The notes under the pieces are model-generated. The model saw nothing but the letters and a program-made list of their open reading frames with translations. It was not told where the DNA came from and searched no databases. From assembly GCA_009699565.1 (NCBI GenBank), contig WLNX01000013.1, forward strand, positions 1 to 16,801: 16,801 bases of DNA. The letters run 5' to 3'. How positions within the stretch are numbered: the stretch's first letter is position 1; each line of letters begins with the position of its first letter. The position numbers and the translations under genes were made by a program. The DNA comes from Actinomycetota bacterium. GTDB lineage: Bacteria > Actinomycetota > Thermoleophilia > Solirubrobacterales > Solirubrobacteraceae. Shown piece after piece: positions 5,864-13,094 of this stretch.

Positions 5864-7391
5864 CGAGTGCCTTGGAATCAGTATCGCGCACGACCGCGAC
5901 GACCAGGGCCGCTATCGCCGCGACCGAGAAGCACATCATCGCAGCGCCGCCGCCACCCAGGACGTCGGAGAACCAGTGGACGTCCAGGTAGAGGCGAGTC
6001 AGGCCGACGATGACGGGGATCGCGAAGGAGACGCCGACAATCCACCACTTGCCCTTCAGCGACGGCACCAGACGGACTGCGATCACGGCGAAGATGACCC
6101 AGGCGACCGCGTATGCGGTGTGCCCTGACGGGTATGAGGAGCCTCCGACATCGATCAGCGCGCCCGTCGGCCGCGGGCGATCGACAACAAGCTTGCCGAT
6201 CTGTACGGCCGCGAAGGTCATCAGCATTCCGCCGCCGAGAACGAATCCTTCAACGAAGTGCCGGCGCGCAAGCAGGACGAGAGTCGCCAGCCCGGTCAGC
6301 CAGAACATCAGCACCGGAGCGCCGAACGTCGTCAGCGCCTTGGCGATCGAGACGGCAGTTGGGTTGTAGAGGTCGAGGATGATGCTGTTGACCTGAAGGT
6401 CGAGCGCGCCGTAGCCGCGCTCGTTGATCGCGATCCAGTAGCCGAAGTAGGCGAACGAACCGACCGCGGCAAAGGCCAGCAGTGTCGTCAGGTCAAGGCC
6501 GAGTCGCCCAGGCGTGATACGCGCGATGAAGAACCGGAGCGGGCCCTGAGCCCAGCGAACGATCGGCTGGAGAAAGCGCAGCCCGGGGCGGTCGAGTGAG
6601 GCAAGCATCTTCCTCTCGAGCGCATGGCGGTTGTCCTCGTCGCTGAGGTGCCGAACAGTCCAGATGACGGCGACGACGACGCTGATCACTATCCCGAGCC
6701 CCAGCGCACCTTCCTTCGCGACCTTCAGGACCGTTCCGAAGCTCTGCCAGAAGATGTAGCCGAGCATGATGAAGGTTGTTGACCAAAGGCCTGCGCCGAG
6801 AACGTCGTACGGAAGGAAACGGCGCAGCGGCATGCCGCCGGATCCGGCGAGGAACGGAGCGACCGCGCGCACGATGCCGACGAACCGACCGATAAAGATC
6901 GCCTTGCCGCCGTGCTTGTCGAAGAACTGCTCGACGCTCTCCAATCGTTCGGCCGTCATCCCGAAGCGCGGACCGTGTTTGACGAGAAAGTCCCGCCCCA
7001 GGCGACGACCCAGTTCGTAACTGACGAGGTCGCCCATCGTCGCTGCGAACCAGGCGATCCCGATCAGCGTCACGAGCGAGATCACGCCCTGCCCGGCAAC
7101 CACGCCGCCGACAATCATCGCCGTTTCGCCCGGAGCGATCAGCCCGATGAAAGCTCCGGTCTCAAGGAACGCCAGCAGCCCGACGAGCAGATAGGTCCAA
7201 GCCCCAAGCGTTGTTCCGATCGTCGTCAGCAGCTCCTCAAGATTTGGAAGCTTGACCAGCCCGGTGCCGTAGACGCAGAGTCCGGCCGCGACCAGGAACC
7301 CACCGACGATCAGCGGTAGCTCCAGCTTCCTGCGTCGACGAACGAGGAAGAAGATCACCGCGGCAGCGGCGACGAACGGCAGCGGCTTCAT
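5856..7391 (-). CDS. DedA family / PAP2 phosphatase fusion membrane protein
   Basis: A 511-residue membrane protein with two domains. Residues 55-240 are a DedA (VTT) domain: ETGAFIGLIAPGE then FIGRFVGIVRAVAPFLAG. E77 and E89 (12 apart) and R169 and R175 (6 apart) match the spacing of the essential E39/D51 and R130/R136 I recall for E. coli YqjA. DedA proteins are known as undecaprenyl-phosphate translocases. Residues 300-500 are a PAP2 phosphatase with all three motifs: K400-x6-R407-P408, PSGH at 421-424, and R466-x5-H472-x3-D476. This domain could dephosphorylate undecaprenyl-PP. Together the parts could recycle the lipid carrier in one chain. The ATG at 7391 overlaps the ispE stop as ATGA. 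A longer reading upstream only shadows ispE. The actual substrate is inferred. Confidence 0.92.
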   Translation of the reverse strand: MKPLPFVAAAAVIFFLVRRRRKLELPLIVGGFLVAAGLCVYGTGLVKLPNLEELLTTIGTTLGAWTYLLVGLLAFLETGAFIGLIAPGETAMIVGGVVAGQGVISLVTLIGIAWFAATMGDLVSYELGRRLGRDFLVKHGPRFGMTAERLESVEQFFDKHGGKAIFIGRFVGIVRAVAPFLAGSGGMPLRRFLPYDVLGAGLWSTTFIMLGYIFWQSFGTVLKVAKEGALGLGIVISVVVAVIWTVRHLSDEDNRHALERKMLASLDRPGLRFLQPIVRWAQGPLRFFIARITPGRLGLDLTTLLAFAAVGSFAYFGYWIAINERGYGALDLQVNSIILDLYNPTAVSIAKALTTFGAPVLMFWLTGLATLVLLARRHFVEGFVLGGGMLMTFAAVQIGKLVVDRPRPTGALIDVGGSSYPSGHTAYAVAWVIFAVIAVRLVPSLKGKWWIVGVSFAIPVIVGLTRLYLDVHWFSDVLGGGGAAMMCFSVAAIAALVVAVVRDTDSKALDG

Positions 7392-8299
7392 CCGCCGCCG
7401 CCCCGCTCGGGACCACGCTTTGAGAACGCGCTCGGGTACCAGGGCTCTATCGCAACCGGCACCGGAGTGCGGCCGGAGAGTGCGAGCGCAGCCGCCTGCG
7501 CCCCTCCGAGGTCGTCGAAAAGACCGATGGCTGTGGGTCCTGATCCGCAGACCATCGCGTGGCGGGCCCCCGCGCTGCGGACCTCGTCGAGCGTCCATTC
7601 GAGTTCCGGGGCAAGCGAGACCGAGGCCGGTTCAAGGTCGTTCGACAACAGCTCCTCCGGGGCGAAGGCGGCCCCCGCAGCGAGCGCACCGACGATCTCG
7701 GCCTGGCGCGATTCAAGCTCGCCGCCGCCGCGCGGCAGCCCGAGCCGGTCGGCTTCGGCGAAGACCTCGGCTGTTGAGAGTTCACGCTCCGACGGCACTA
7801 CGAGAATCCCGAAAGGCGGCGCCTCGGGCAGCGCCCGCAGCGTCTCCCCCGCTCCGCTGGCCAGATAGCGGCGCGGCTGAAGCTGGCCGGGAACGTCGGA
7901 CCCGAGCGAGACAGCGACCTCCATCAGGAGCTCCGGATCCGAAATTGCCGACACACGCGAAAGCAGCCTAAGCGCAGCGCCAGCGTCGGCCGATCCTCCG
8001 GCCATTCCCGCTGCCACGGGGATCTTCTTCTCAATTTCGATCCGTACGGGCGCTCCGCGCCAGCCGCTCAGCTCCCTGAACTTGGCGATCGCTCTGTCGA
8101 CGAGGTTCTCCCCCTCGACGCCGGGGCAGACGGTCAGGTCGCCGCTGCTGCCGAGCGGCGCCGGCGAAAGTTCAAGCCGGTCGCAGAGGGCGACCGGCTG
8201 CATGACGGTCACCAGCAGATGACGGCCGTCTTCGCGCGTGGGGCCGAGCGTCAGCCCAAGGTTGATCTTGGCCGGAGCCAGCTCGCCGATCGCGGTCAT
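7388..8299 (-). CDS. ispE: 4-diphosphocytidyl-2-C-methyl-D-erythritol kinase
   Basis: Phosphorylates CDP-ME with ATP in the MEP pathway to isopentenyl diphosphate, in the cytoplasm. At 303 residues it is close to the family's usual 280-310. The GHMP kinase landmarks are APAKINLGLTLG with K11 at the N-terminus, GRHLLVTVMQPV, the ATP loop PVAAGMAGGSADAGAAL at 94-110, SLGSDVPGQL with D135 as the likely catalytic aspartate, and CGSGPTAIGLF at 251-261. The segment after D135 (GQLQPRRYLASG) departs from the common FFLxGG form, but family members vary there. The ATG overlaps the ksgA stop as ATGA, and its own stop overlaps the DedA-PAP2 start. Coupling to a lipid-carrier gene fits, because isoprenoid precursors are needed to make undecaprenyl phosphate. 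Confidence 0.95.
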   Translation of the reverse strand: MTAIGELAPAKINLGLTLGPTREDGRHLLVTVMQPVALCDRLELSPAPLGSSGDLTVCPGVEGENLVDRAIAKFRELSGWRGAPVRIEIEKKIPVAAGMAGGSADAGAALRLLSRVSAISDPELLMEVAVSLGSDVPGQLQPRRYLASGAGETLRALPEAPPFGILVVPSERELSTAEVFAEADRLGLPRGGGELESRQAEIVGALAAGAAFAPEELLSNDLEPASVSLAPELEWTLDEVRSAGARHAMVCGSGPTAIGLFDDLGGAQAAALALSGRTPVPVAIEPWYPSAFSKRGPERGGGG

Positions 8300-9150
8300 T
8301 TCGACAGCTCGCCAAGCAGCTCACGGAACTGATCGGGCGAAAGGCGCTCGGCGCGAACGTCGAGCGGCAGTCCCATCGCTTCAAGCGCCGATCGCGCGCG
8401 GTCACGAATCTCGTTGCCGCCGTACCCGGCCGTTGCGAGCGACCGTGGGAGAGCCTTGCGACGGTGGGCGAAGGCCGCGCGCACCAGTGCCCGGAGATCG
8501 TCCGGCGGCGGCGGGCCGGTCCTGACAAGCGTGACGAGGACGGAGTCAACATTTGGAACCGGGTGGAAGACGTTTCGCGAAACGGCGCGCGCGACCCTCA
8601 CTTCGCACGAGAGCTGGGCGATGACCGACGGCGCGCCGTACGCGCTGTCTCCCACCACGGCCGCCAGTCGCTCGCCAACCTCGCGCTGCATCATCGCCAC
8701 CCAGCGGGTGACCTGCGGCAGTAGTTCGACGGTTCGGAGCACCACGGTCGCGGCGATGCCGTATGGAAGGTTGGCGACGACCTTTGTTGGCGCCGGGCTC
8801 AGCTCGACGAGGTCGAGCACCATCGCGTCGCCGACGTGGAGCGTGGTGTTTTCAAGCTGCGCGAGCGCGTCTTCGAGGGCGGGGACCAGCGCCCGGTCCA
8901 GCTCGATCACGTGAAGGTGCCCGCAGAGCGGGGCGAGGTGTTCGCTCAGGACGCCTAGCCCGCCGCCGATCTCAAGCACGACGTCGTCCGGGCCCAGCTC
9001 GGCCAGCCTGTCAATGACGCCGAGGATGTTGGAGTCGATCAGGAAGTTCTGGCCCAGATCGTGCTTTGGCCGGACGCTGAACTGCCTCATCCGTCGCAGA
9101 CTTGGCTGGACCGGAAGCTCGTTCTCGTCTAGCTCGGAGATCCCCGTCAC
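8296..9150 (-). CDS. ksgA: 16S rRNA dimethyladenosine transferase (A1518/A1519)
   Basis: Dimethylates two adjacent adenines near the 3' end of 16S rRNA during small-subunit assembly. With the GTG at 9150 it has 284 residues. Visible motifs are DLGQNFLIDSNIL at 31-43, the SAM loop LEIGGGLG at 59-66, the acidic ELD at 83-85, GDAM at 107-110, the catalytic NLPYG at 127-131, FHPVPNVDSVLV at 195-206 and the C-terminal FAHRRKALPRSL. All are intact. The GTG overlaps the tatD stop as GTGA, which fits the coupling of its neighbours. An ATG at 9090 would give a more typical 264 residues, and neither start has a good Shine-Dalgarno, so the start is uncertain. The stop overlaps the ispE start as ATGA. 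Confidence 0.95.
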   Translation of the reverse strand: MTGISELDENELPVQPSLRRMRQFSVRPKHDLGQNFLIDSNILGVIDRLAELGPDDVVLEIGGGLGVLSEHLAPLCGHLHVIELDRALVPALEDALAQLENTTLHVGDAMVLDLVELSPAPTKVVANLPYGIAATVVLRTVELLPQVTRWVAMMQREVGERLAAVVGDSAYGAPSVIAQLSCEVRVARAVSRNVFHPVPNVDSVLVTLVRTGPPPPDDLRALVRAAFAHRRKALPRSLATAGYGGNEIRDRARSALEAMGLPLDVRAERLSPDQFRELLGELSK

Positions 9151-9896
9151 CACCCAAAGAGCTGTTCGGCATTGCGTTCGACAAGCGTGCTGAAGGCTGC
9201 GTAGTCGACCCCGCGCGCGGCCGCGACAAACTCGGCGGTGTGGACGACCGCGGCGGGCGTGTTGCGCTCTCCGCGCCTTGCCTGCGGACTCAGGTAGGGA
9301 GCGTCGGTCTCGACGAGCAGGCGATCGTCTGGCACCCGCGCCGCAGCGGCCGCGAGATCGGTCGCCTTCGGGTAGGTGACATTGCCGGCGAACGAGATCC
9401 ACCAGCCGGCCTCGAGGCACTCGTCGAGGCGCGACGGCATCGTGAAGCAGTGCAGGAGCACTTGGACGCCTTCAGCGCGTTCGCGCAGCGCCCCAATCGT
9501 CAGGTCGTCGGCGTCGCGGGTGTGGATGATCAGCGGCTTCCCAAGTTCGCCCGCAATCTCGATCTGAGCGTCGAAGGCGAGTCGCTGGTCCTCCAGCGGT
9601 GCTCCCTCGCGGTACTGGTCGAAGCCGGTCTCGCCGACTGCGTGACAGAGCGGGTCGGAGGCCAGCTCAAGCAACTCGGCACGATCTGCGCCGGAGAACG
9701 CGGTGGCGTTGTTGGGGTGGTGACCGACGGCGGCGAAGACCGATGGAAACTCCGCGGCCGCAGCGAGCGCATCGCGCGAACTGGCTACATCGGTGCCGAC
9801 CGTCAGCATTTTTGTCACGCCGGCCTCCAAGGCCTGCGCCACGAGCTCCCCGTGGGGAGGGTCACAGAAGTCGAGGTGGGTGTGGCTGTCGATCAT
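9147..9896 (-). CDS. tatD: TatD family metal-dependent hydrolase (DNase)
   Basis: A 249-residue TIM-barrel hydrolase of the TatD family (YcfH/YabD type), members of which act as 3'-5' exonucleases on DNA and possibly on D-aminoacyl-tRNA. The metal ligands are all present: H5 and H7 in DSHTHLD, E89 in GETGFD, H125 in IIHTRDA, H149 in LLHCFT and D198 in ETDAPYLSP. The conserved RRGERNTPA follows. It starts 9 bases after the metG stop and overlaps ksgA by 4 bases. The metG-tatD-ksgA order is common in Gram-positive bacteria and supports the call. No Shine-Dalgarno is visible, so translation probably depends on ribosomes from metG. The exact substrate is not shown by the sequence. Confidence 0.94.
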   Translation of the reverse strand: MIDSHTHLDFCDPPHGELVAQALEAGVTKMLTVGTDVASSRDALAAAAEFPSVFAAVGHHPNNATAFSGADRAELLELASDPLCHAVGETGFDQYREGAPLEDQRLAFDAQIEIAGELGKPLIIHTRDADDLTIGALRERAEGVQVLLHCFTMPSRLDECLEAGWWISFAGNVTYPKATDLAAAAARVPDDRLLVETDAPYLSPQARRGERNTPAAVVHTAEFVAAARGVDYAAFSTLVERNAEQLFGW

Positions 9897-9905
9897 CGCG
9901 GCGGT

Positions 9906-11426
9906 TCAGCTGGCGGGGTTTGGATCCTTTGGGAACATCGGCTCGATCTTCTCGATCGCTCCCAGCGAGCCGCTGCCGAAGGCCGCGGCCTCGTAGCCGC
10001 AGTCCTCTGCTCCAAGCGCGCCGAGGAGCTTCGCGGCGCTGGCAGGCAGCCATGGCTCAAGCAGGACCGTGAGCGTTCGCAGCGCCTCGCAGAGGGTCGC
10101 GAGGACGCTGTCAAGTTGGTCGGCGGCGGCCTCATCGGCTGCAAGCTTCCAAGGCGCGCGCTCTTCCACATATTGGTTGCAGCGGCGCACGCGCTCCCAG
10201 ATTGCTTCCAGAGCCTGGGTCACTTCGGCACCGTCGATCAGTTCGGCTACGCGCTCGGGCAGGCCGTCGAATGCCTCCGCCATCTCGCCGTCCAGCTCCC
10301 CCGCCGGCACGACGCCGTCGCGGTAGCGATGGACCATCGCGATCGTTCTCGCCGCAAGGTTGCCGTACTCGTTGGCGAGTTCGTTCTCGTAGCGCGCTTC
10401 GAAGGCTGCGGGCGAAACCGACCCGTCGGCACCAAACGGAACGTCGCGCAGCAGGTAGAACCGCAGCGCGTCGGCTCCGTAGCGCTCGATCACCTCGAAG
10501 GGATCGAGGACGTTGCCCAGCGACTTGCTCATCTTCTCGCCGTCCATCAGCAGGAAGCCGTGAACGAAGAGCCGCTGGGGCACCGGCAGGTCGGCAGCCA
10601 TCAGCAGCGCCGGCCAGTAGATCGCGTGGAACTTGAGGATGTCCTTTCCAACGAGTTGATAGCTCGCGGGCCAGAAGCGGTCGACAAGATCGACCCCGGG
10701 TTCTGCGTAGGTCAGAGCGGTGTAGTAGTTGAGCAGCGCGTCCCACCACACATAAACCGTCTGCTCGGGGTCCCACGGAACCGGAATCCCCCAGTCGATT
10801 CCCCTGCGCGAGAGCGAAACGTCGCGCAGCCCGCCCTCGAGGAACGAACGGGCCTCGTTGTAACGCGTTTTCGGCTGGACGAAGTCGGGTCGGCTCTCAA
10901 ACAGCTCCTCAAGGCGCTCTTGGAAAGCGGAGAGCTTGAAGAACCAGTTCTGCTCCTTCTCGCGGTCAAGCTCGATGCCGTGAATCGGGCAGGTGTTGCC
11001 CTCGGCGATCTCCTGGGCGGTCTTGAAGTCCGCGCATCGCGGGCAGTAGAGGCCCTCGTAGGTGCCTTCGTAGACGTAGCCGTTCGCCTTCACGCGCTCG
11101 AGGATCTCCTGCACCGCGGCGACGTGCTGGGCGTCGCTTGTGCGGATGAAGAAGTCGTTGCTCGCCTCGAGCTGCGGCATCAGAGCCCGGAAACGCTCGG
11201 CGTTGCGGTCGGCGAGCTGCTGCGGATCAACTCCCTCGGCGGCGGCCGCGAGCGCGACCGGCTCGCCGTGCTCGTCGGTTCCGGTCAGGAAGAAGACGTC
11301 GTCACCGCGCTGGCGGTGGTGGCGGGCCATCACGTCCGCCGCAATCGACGTGTAGGCGTGCCCCAGGTGTGGCGCCGCGTTGACGTAGTAGATCGGGGTC
11401 GTTACGTAGAAAGGTGACTCGGCCAT
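9906..11426 (-). CDS. metG: Methionyl-tRNA synthetase
   Basis: Class I synthetase that charges tRNA-Met, including the initiator. At 506 residues it is a short form without the C-terminal tRNA-binding (Trbp111-like) extension. Motifs are TTPIYYVNAAPHLGHAYT with HLGH at 20-23, TGTDEHG at 48-54, one zinc knuckle formed by CPRC at 128-131 and CPIH at 146-149 (with His in the last position), VYVWWDALLNYYT, GKDILKFHAIYWPA, and KMSKS at 298-302. The helical anticodon-binding domain follows from about 350. The ATG at 11426 opens the metG-tatD-ksgA-ispE-DedA/PAP2 series. A TAGCGT box 8 bases before the ATG suggests a nearly leaderless start. Nothing looks damaged. Confidence 0.97.
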   Translation of the reverse strand: MAESPFYVTTPIYYVNAAPHLGHAYTSIAADVMARHHRQRGDDVFFLTGTDEHGEPVALAAAAEGVDPQQLADRNAERFRALMPQLEASNDFFIRTSDAQHVAAVQEILERVKANGYVYEGTYEGLYCPRCADFKTAQEIAEGNTCPIHGIELDREKEQNWFFKLSAFQERLEELFESRPDFVQPKTRYNEARSFLEGGLRDVSLSRRGIDWGIPVPWDPEQTVYVWWDALLNYYTALTYAEPGVDLVDRFWPASYQLVGKDILKFHAIYWPALLMAADLPVPQRLFVHGFLLMDGEKMSKSLGNVLDPFEVIERYGADALRFYLLRDVPFGADGSVSPAAFEARYENELANEYGNLAARTIAMVHRYRDGVVPAGELDGEMAEAFDGLPERVAELIDGAEVTQALEAIWERVRRCNQYVEERAPWKLAADEAAADQLDSVLATLCEALRTLTVLLEPWLPASAAKLLGALGAEDCGYEAAAFGSGSLGAIEKIEPMFPKDPNPAS

Positions 11427-11434
11427 CGGGCTGA

Positions 11435-11440
11435 ACGCTA
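11435..11440 (-). promoter_or_regulatory. Possible -10 box (TAGCGT) for metG
   Basis: TAGCGT fits TANNNT and lies 8 bases before the metG ATG, giving a leader of about 1-2 bases. The same hexamer at the same distance precedes the M23-like gene. It is weaker than the exact 6-base cases. A 12-base palindrome sits just upstream. Confidence 0.35.
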
Positions 11441-11447
11441 GCGGGCG

Positions 11448-11459
11448 CGAAGGCCTTCG
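11448..11459. repeat. 12-base perfect palindrome upstream of metG
   Basis: CGAAGGCCTTCG reads the same on both strands and lies in the 52-base gap between the M23-like gene and metG, 7 bases upstream of the possible -10 box. It has no loop and no T-run, so it does not look like a terminator. It could be an operator, but a palindrome of this length can occur by chance in a window this size. Confidence 0.3.
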
Positions 11460-11478
11460 GAGCGGAGCGCCTTTTCAA

Positions 11479-12186
11479 TCAGTGACCGGCGCGGGCGCGC
11501 ACCGCCCTGGCGAACCGGCGGGGAGGCGCAAAGCGCCGCCCGCGCAGCGCTATCCCTGCGCCGATTGCGCTGCCGCTGACGCCCAGCCCGAGCCATGCCA
11601 GCCCGAGCAGCACGAAGTTGCCGCCTCTCTCGCCTGACGGACGCGGATCTACCCGCCGCGGCGCAGGGCGCGGCGGCGGCTGGCGGCGCGAACCTCGCGG
11701 CGCCCGGGCACCAATTAGCAGCGGACTGCCGGAGCGGCGGCTCAACAGACCGAGCGGATCGAGATAGCCGTCGCGCCTTCCTGCGACGCGCGCACCAAGC
11801 TGCAGGGTTGCTCCCGGCCGAATGCTGCCGAGCGACTCACCGGCGACCAGCGACCTGCCGGCAGCGGCGCGCAGACTTGAGATGCCGATCTCCGTCGCCA
11901 CGAGCCTGCCGCAGCGAAGCGTCACCGCGCGCCTGCCGTCCGGAAGCATTCCGGCGAAGCTCACGACGCCGCTGCAGGCGGCAAAAACCTCGCCTCCTCT
12001 GCGGCTGCGCAGCCTCAGTCCGCGCAGGCTGCCGGCGCGAAAGCGGTCACTGACCCGGAAGCTGAACCGCTCGCTGACAACCGCGTCTCGGCCAAGCGGC
12101 CAGCTCCACTCGGCTGCCGCAGGCGCCGACGCGCCGGCGAGCGCGGCGGCTGCAATCGCGGTTGTCAGGAGCGCACGCAGGGCCAT
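11479..12186 (-). CDS. Secreted/anchored M23 (LytM)-like protein lacking the zinc ligands
   Basis: A 235-residue protein with a signal peptide (residues 1-25, ending APAAA) and a C-terminal membrane helix at about 190-214 followed by an Arg-rich tail. Residues 27-150 follow the outline of the LytM/M23 endopeptidase fold: WSWPLG, then RGGEVFAACSGVVSFAGMLPDGRRAVTLRCGR, AGESLGS, TLQLGARV and YLDPLGLL. In active enzymes an HxxxD and a late HxH bind zinc. The equivalent places here read RGLRL and TLQ, so no ligand is seen. C71 and C92 could form a disulfide. It may be a non-enzymatic relative like EnvC or NlpD that binds or activates other wall enzymes. The Pro/Arg stretch 162-188 looks like a linker. 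A TAGCGT box 8 bases upstream could be its promoter. Confidence 0.75.
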   Translation of the reverse strand: MALRALLTTAIAAAALAGASAPAAAEWSWPLGRDAVVSERFSFRVSDRFRAGSLRGLRLRSRRGGEVFAACSGVVSFAGMLPDGRRAVTLRCGRLVATEIGISSLRAAAGRSLVAGESLGSIRPGATLQLGARVAGRRDGYLDPLGLLSRRSGSPLLIGARAPRGSRRQPPPRPAPRRVDPRPSGERGGNFVLLGLAWLGLGVSGSAIGAGIALRGRRFAPPRRFARAVRARAGH

Positions 12187-12194
12187 CGCCGCCG

Positions 12195-12200
12195 ACGCTA
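12195..12200 (-). promoter_or_regulatory. Possible -10 box (TAGCGT) for the M23-like gene
   Basis: TAGCGT lies 8 bases before the ATG at 12186, within the 83-base gap after rsmI. A TTGACG that would fit a -35 lies 20 bases upstream, longer than the usual 16-18. The gap is the longest non-coding stretch in this gene series, so a promoter here is plausible. Confidence 0.35.
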
Positions 12201-12269
12201 GATGAGCTTGCGCGGGAGACCGTCAAGATGGGGCGGCGCGCCGCAGGAACAGTGCGCCGCTGCAACAGA

Positions 12270-13094
12270 TCAGTGGCCCGGCGTTGCGACTGCCCGGTAG
12301 AGATCGTTCGCGCTTAGGCCGGTGAGTCCGGCCACCGCGGTCGCTGCAGCGCGGGCTTTTGCGCCCGCGGCGACAAGTTCGCGGACGGCTGCCTCGGCTG
12401 CGGCGCGATCGCCGCTGCCGCTCTCGGCCGCGCCGATTACGAGCACGACCTCGCCCTTGGGCGGCGCCGATGCAAAACGCTCGGCCAGCTCGGCGGCACT
12501 TCCGCGGACGACTTCTTCAAAACGCTTTGTCAGCTCGCGGCAGAGGGCCACAGGGCGCGAAGGGTCGAGGCCGGCCAGAAGTTTCAGCGTCGCTGCCGCG
12601 CGGCGCGGCGACTCGAATGCGACCAGCGTCTGTTCCTCCTCGAAAAGCTTCGTCAGCTCGCCGCGCTTGCGCGGAAGGAAGCCGACGAAACTCCAACGCT
12701 CGGCCGGAAGCCCCGATGCGACCAGCGCCGTTGTGACCGAGCTCGGCCCGGGCAGCACCTCGATCGCAAGCCCCTCCTCGATCGCCATCGCCACGAGCAC
12801 AAAGCCCGGGTCGCTGACCAGCGGCATCCCGGCGTCGCTGACCAGCGCCACCGTCTCCCCCTCGCGGATGCGGCCGACGAGCTGCGCTGCGGCGCGGCGC
12901 TCAACGTGCTCGTCGTAGCGGACACGCGGCGTCGTTATCTCGTAGCGGTCGAGCAACACCTTGCTTGTTCGGGTGTCCTCGCAGGCGATGACGTCAGCGC
13001 TGCGAAGAGCTTCCACCGCACGCAGCGTGATGTCTTCGAGATTGCCGATCGGCGTCGGGCAGACGACCAGCCGTCCGCCGCCAGGTGCGGTCAT
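12270..13094 (-). CDS. rsmI: 16S rRNA (cytidine(1402)-2'-O)-methyltransferase
   Basis: Methylates the ribose of C1402 in 16S rRNA, in the decoding centre. The 274 residues match the family's usual 275-290. It has the tetrapyrrole-methylase fold signs: LVVCPTPIGNLEDITLRA at 9-26, ACEDTRTSKVLL at 37-48, VSDAGMPLVSDPG at 85-97 (the SAM loop, usually AGTPLISDPG, with Met for Thr here), VLPGPSSVTTAL at 113-124, FVGFLPRK, FESPRR and KGEVVLVI. The Ala-rich C-terminal end ending in LSANDLYRAV is typical. The ATG overlaps the stop of the ROK kinase gene as ATGA, so the two are co-translated. Together with ksgA this places two small-subunit rRNA methyltransferase genes within 5 kb. Confidence 0.96.
   Translation of the reverse strand: MTAPGGGRLVVCPTPIGNLEDITLRAVEALRSADVIACEDTRTSKVLLDRYEITTPRVRYDEHVERRAAAQLVGRIREGETVALVSDAGMPLVSDPGFVLVAMAIEEGLAIEVLPGPSSVTTALVASGLPAERWSFVGFLPRKRGELTKLFEEEQTLVAFESPRRAAATLKLLAGLDPSRPVALCRELTKRFEEVVRGSAAELAERFASAPPKGEVVLVIGAAESGSGDRAAAEAAVRELVAAGAKARAAATAVAGLTGLSANDLYRAVATPGH

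Noticed and set aside
7392..7598. Longer N-terminus for the DedA-PAP2 gene
   Set aside because: The extra residues are an Arg-rich shadow of ispE. The ATGA overlap and the membrane-protein start favour 7391.
9102..11417. A 771-codon open frame on the plus strand opposite metG and tatD
   Set aside because: It is antisense to two genes with complete motifs. Long antisense frames are common in GC-rich DNA, and the translation has no recognisable domain.
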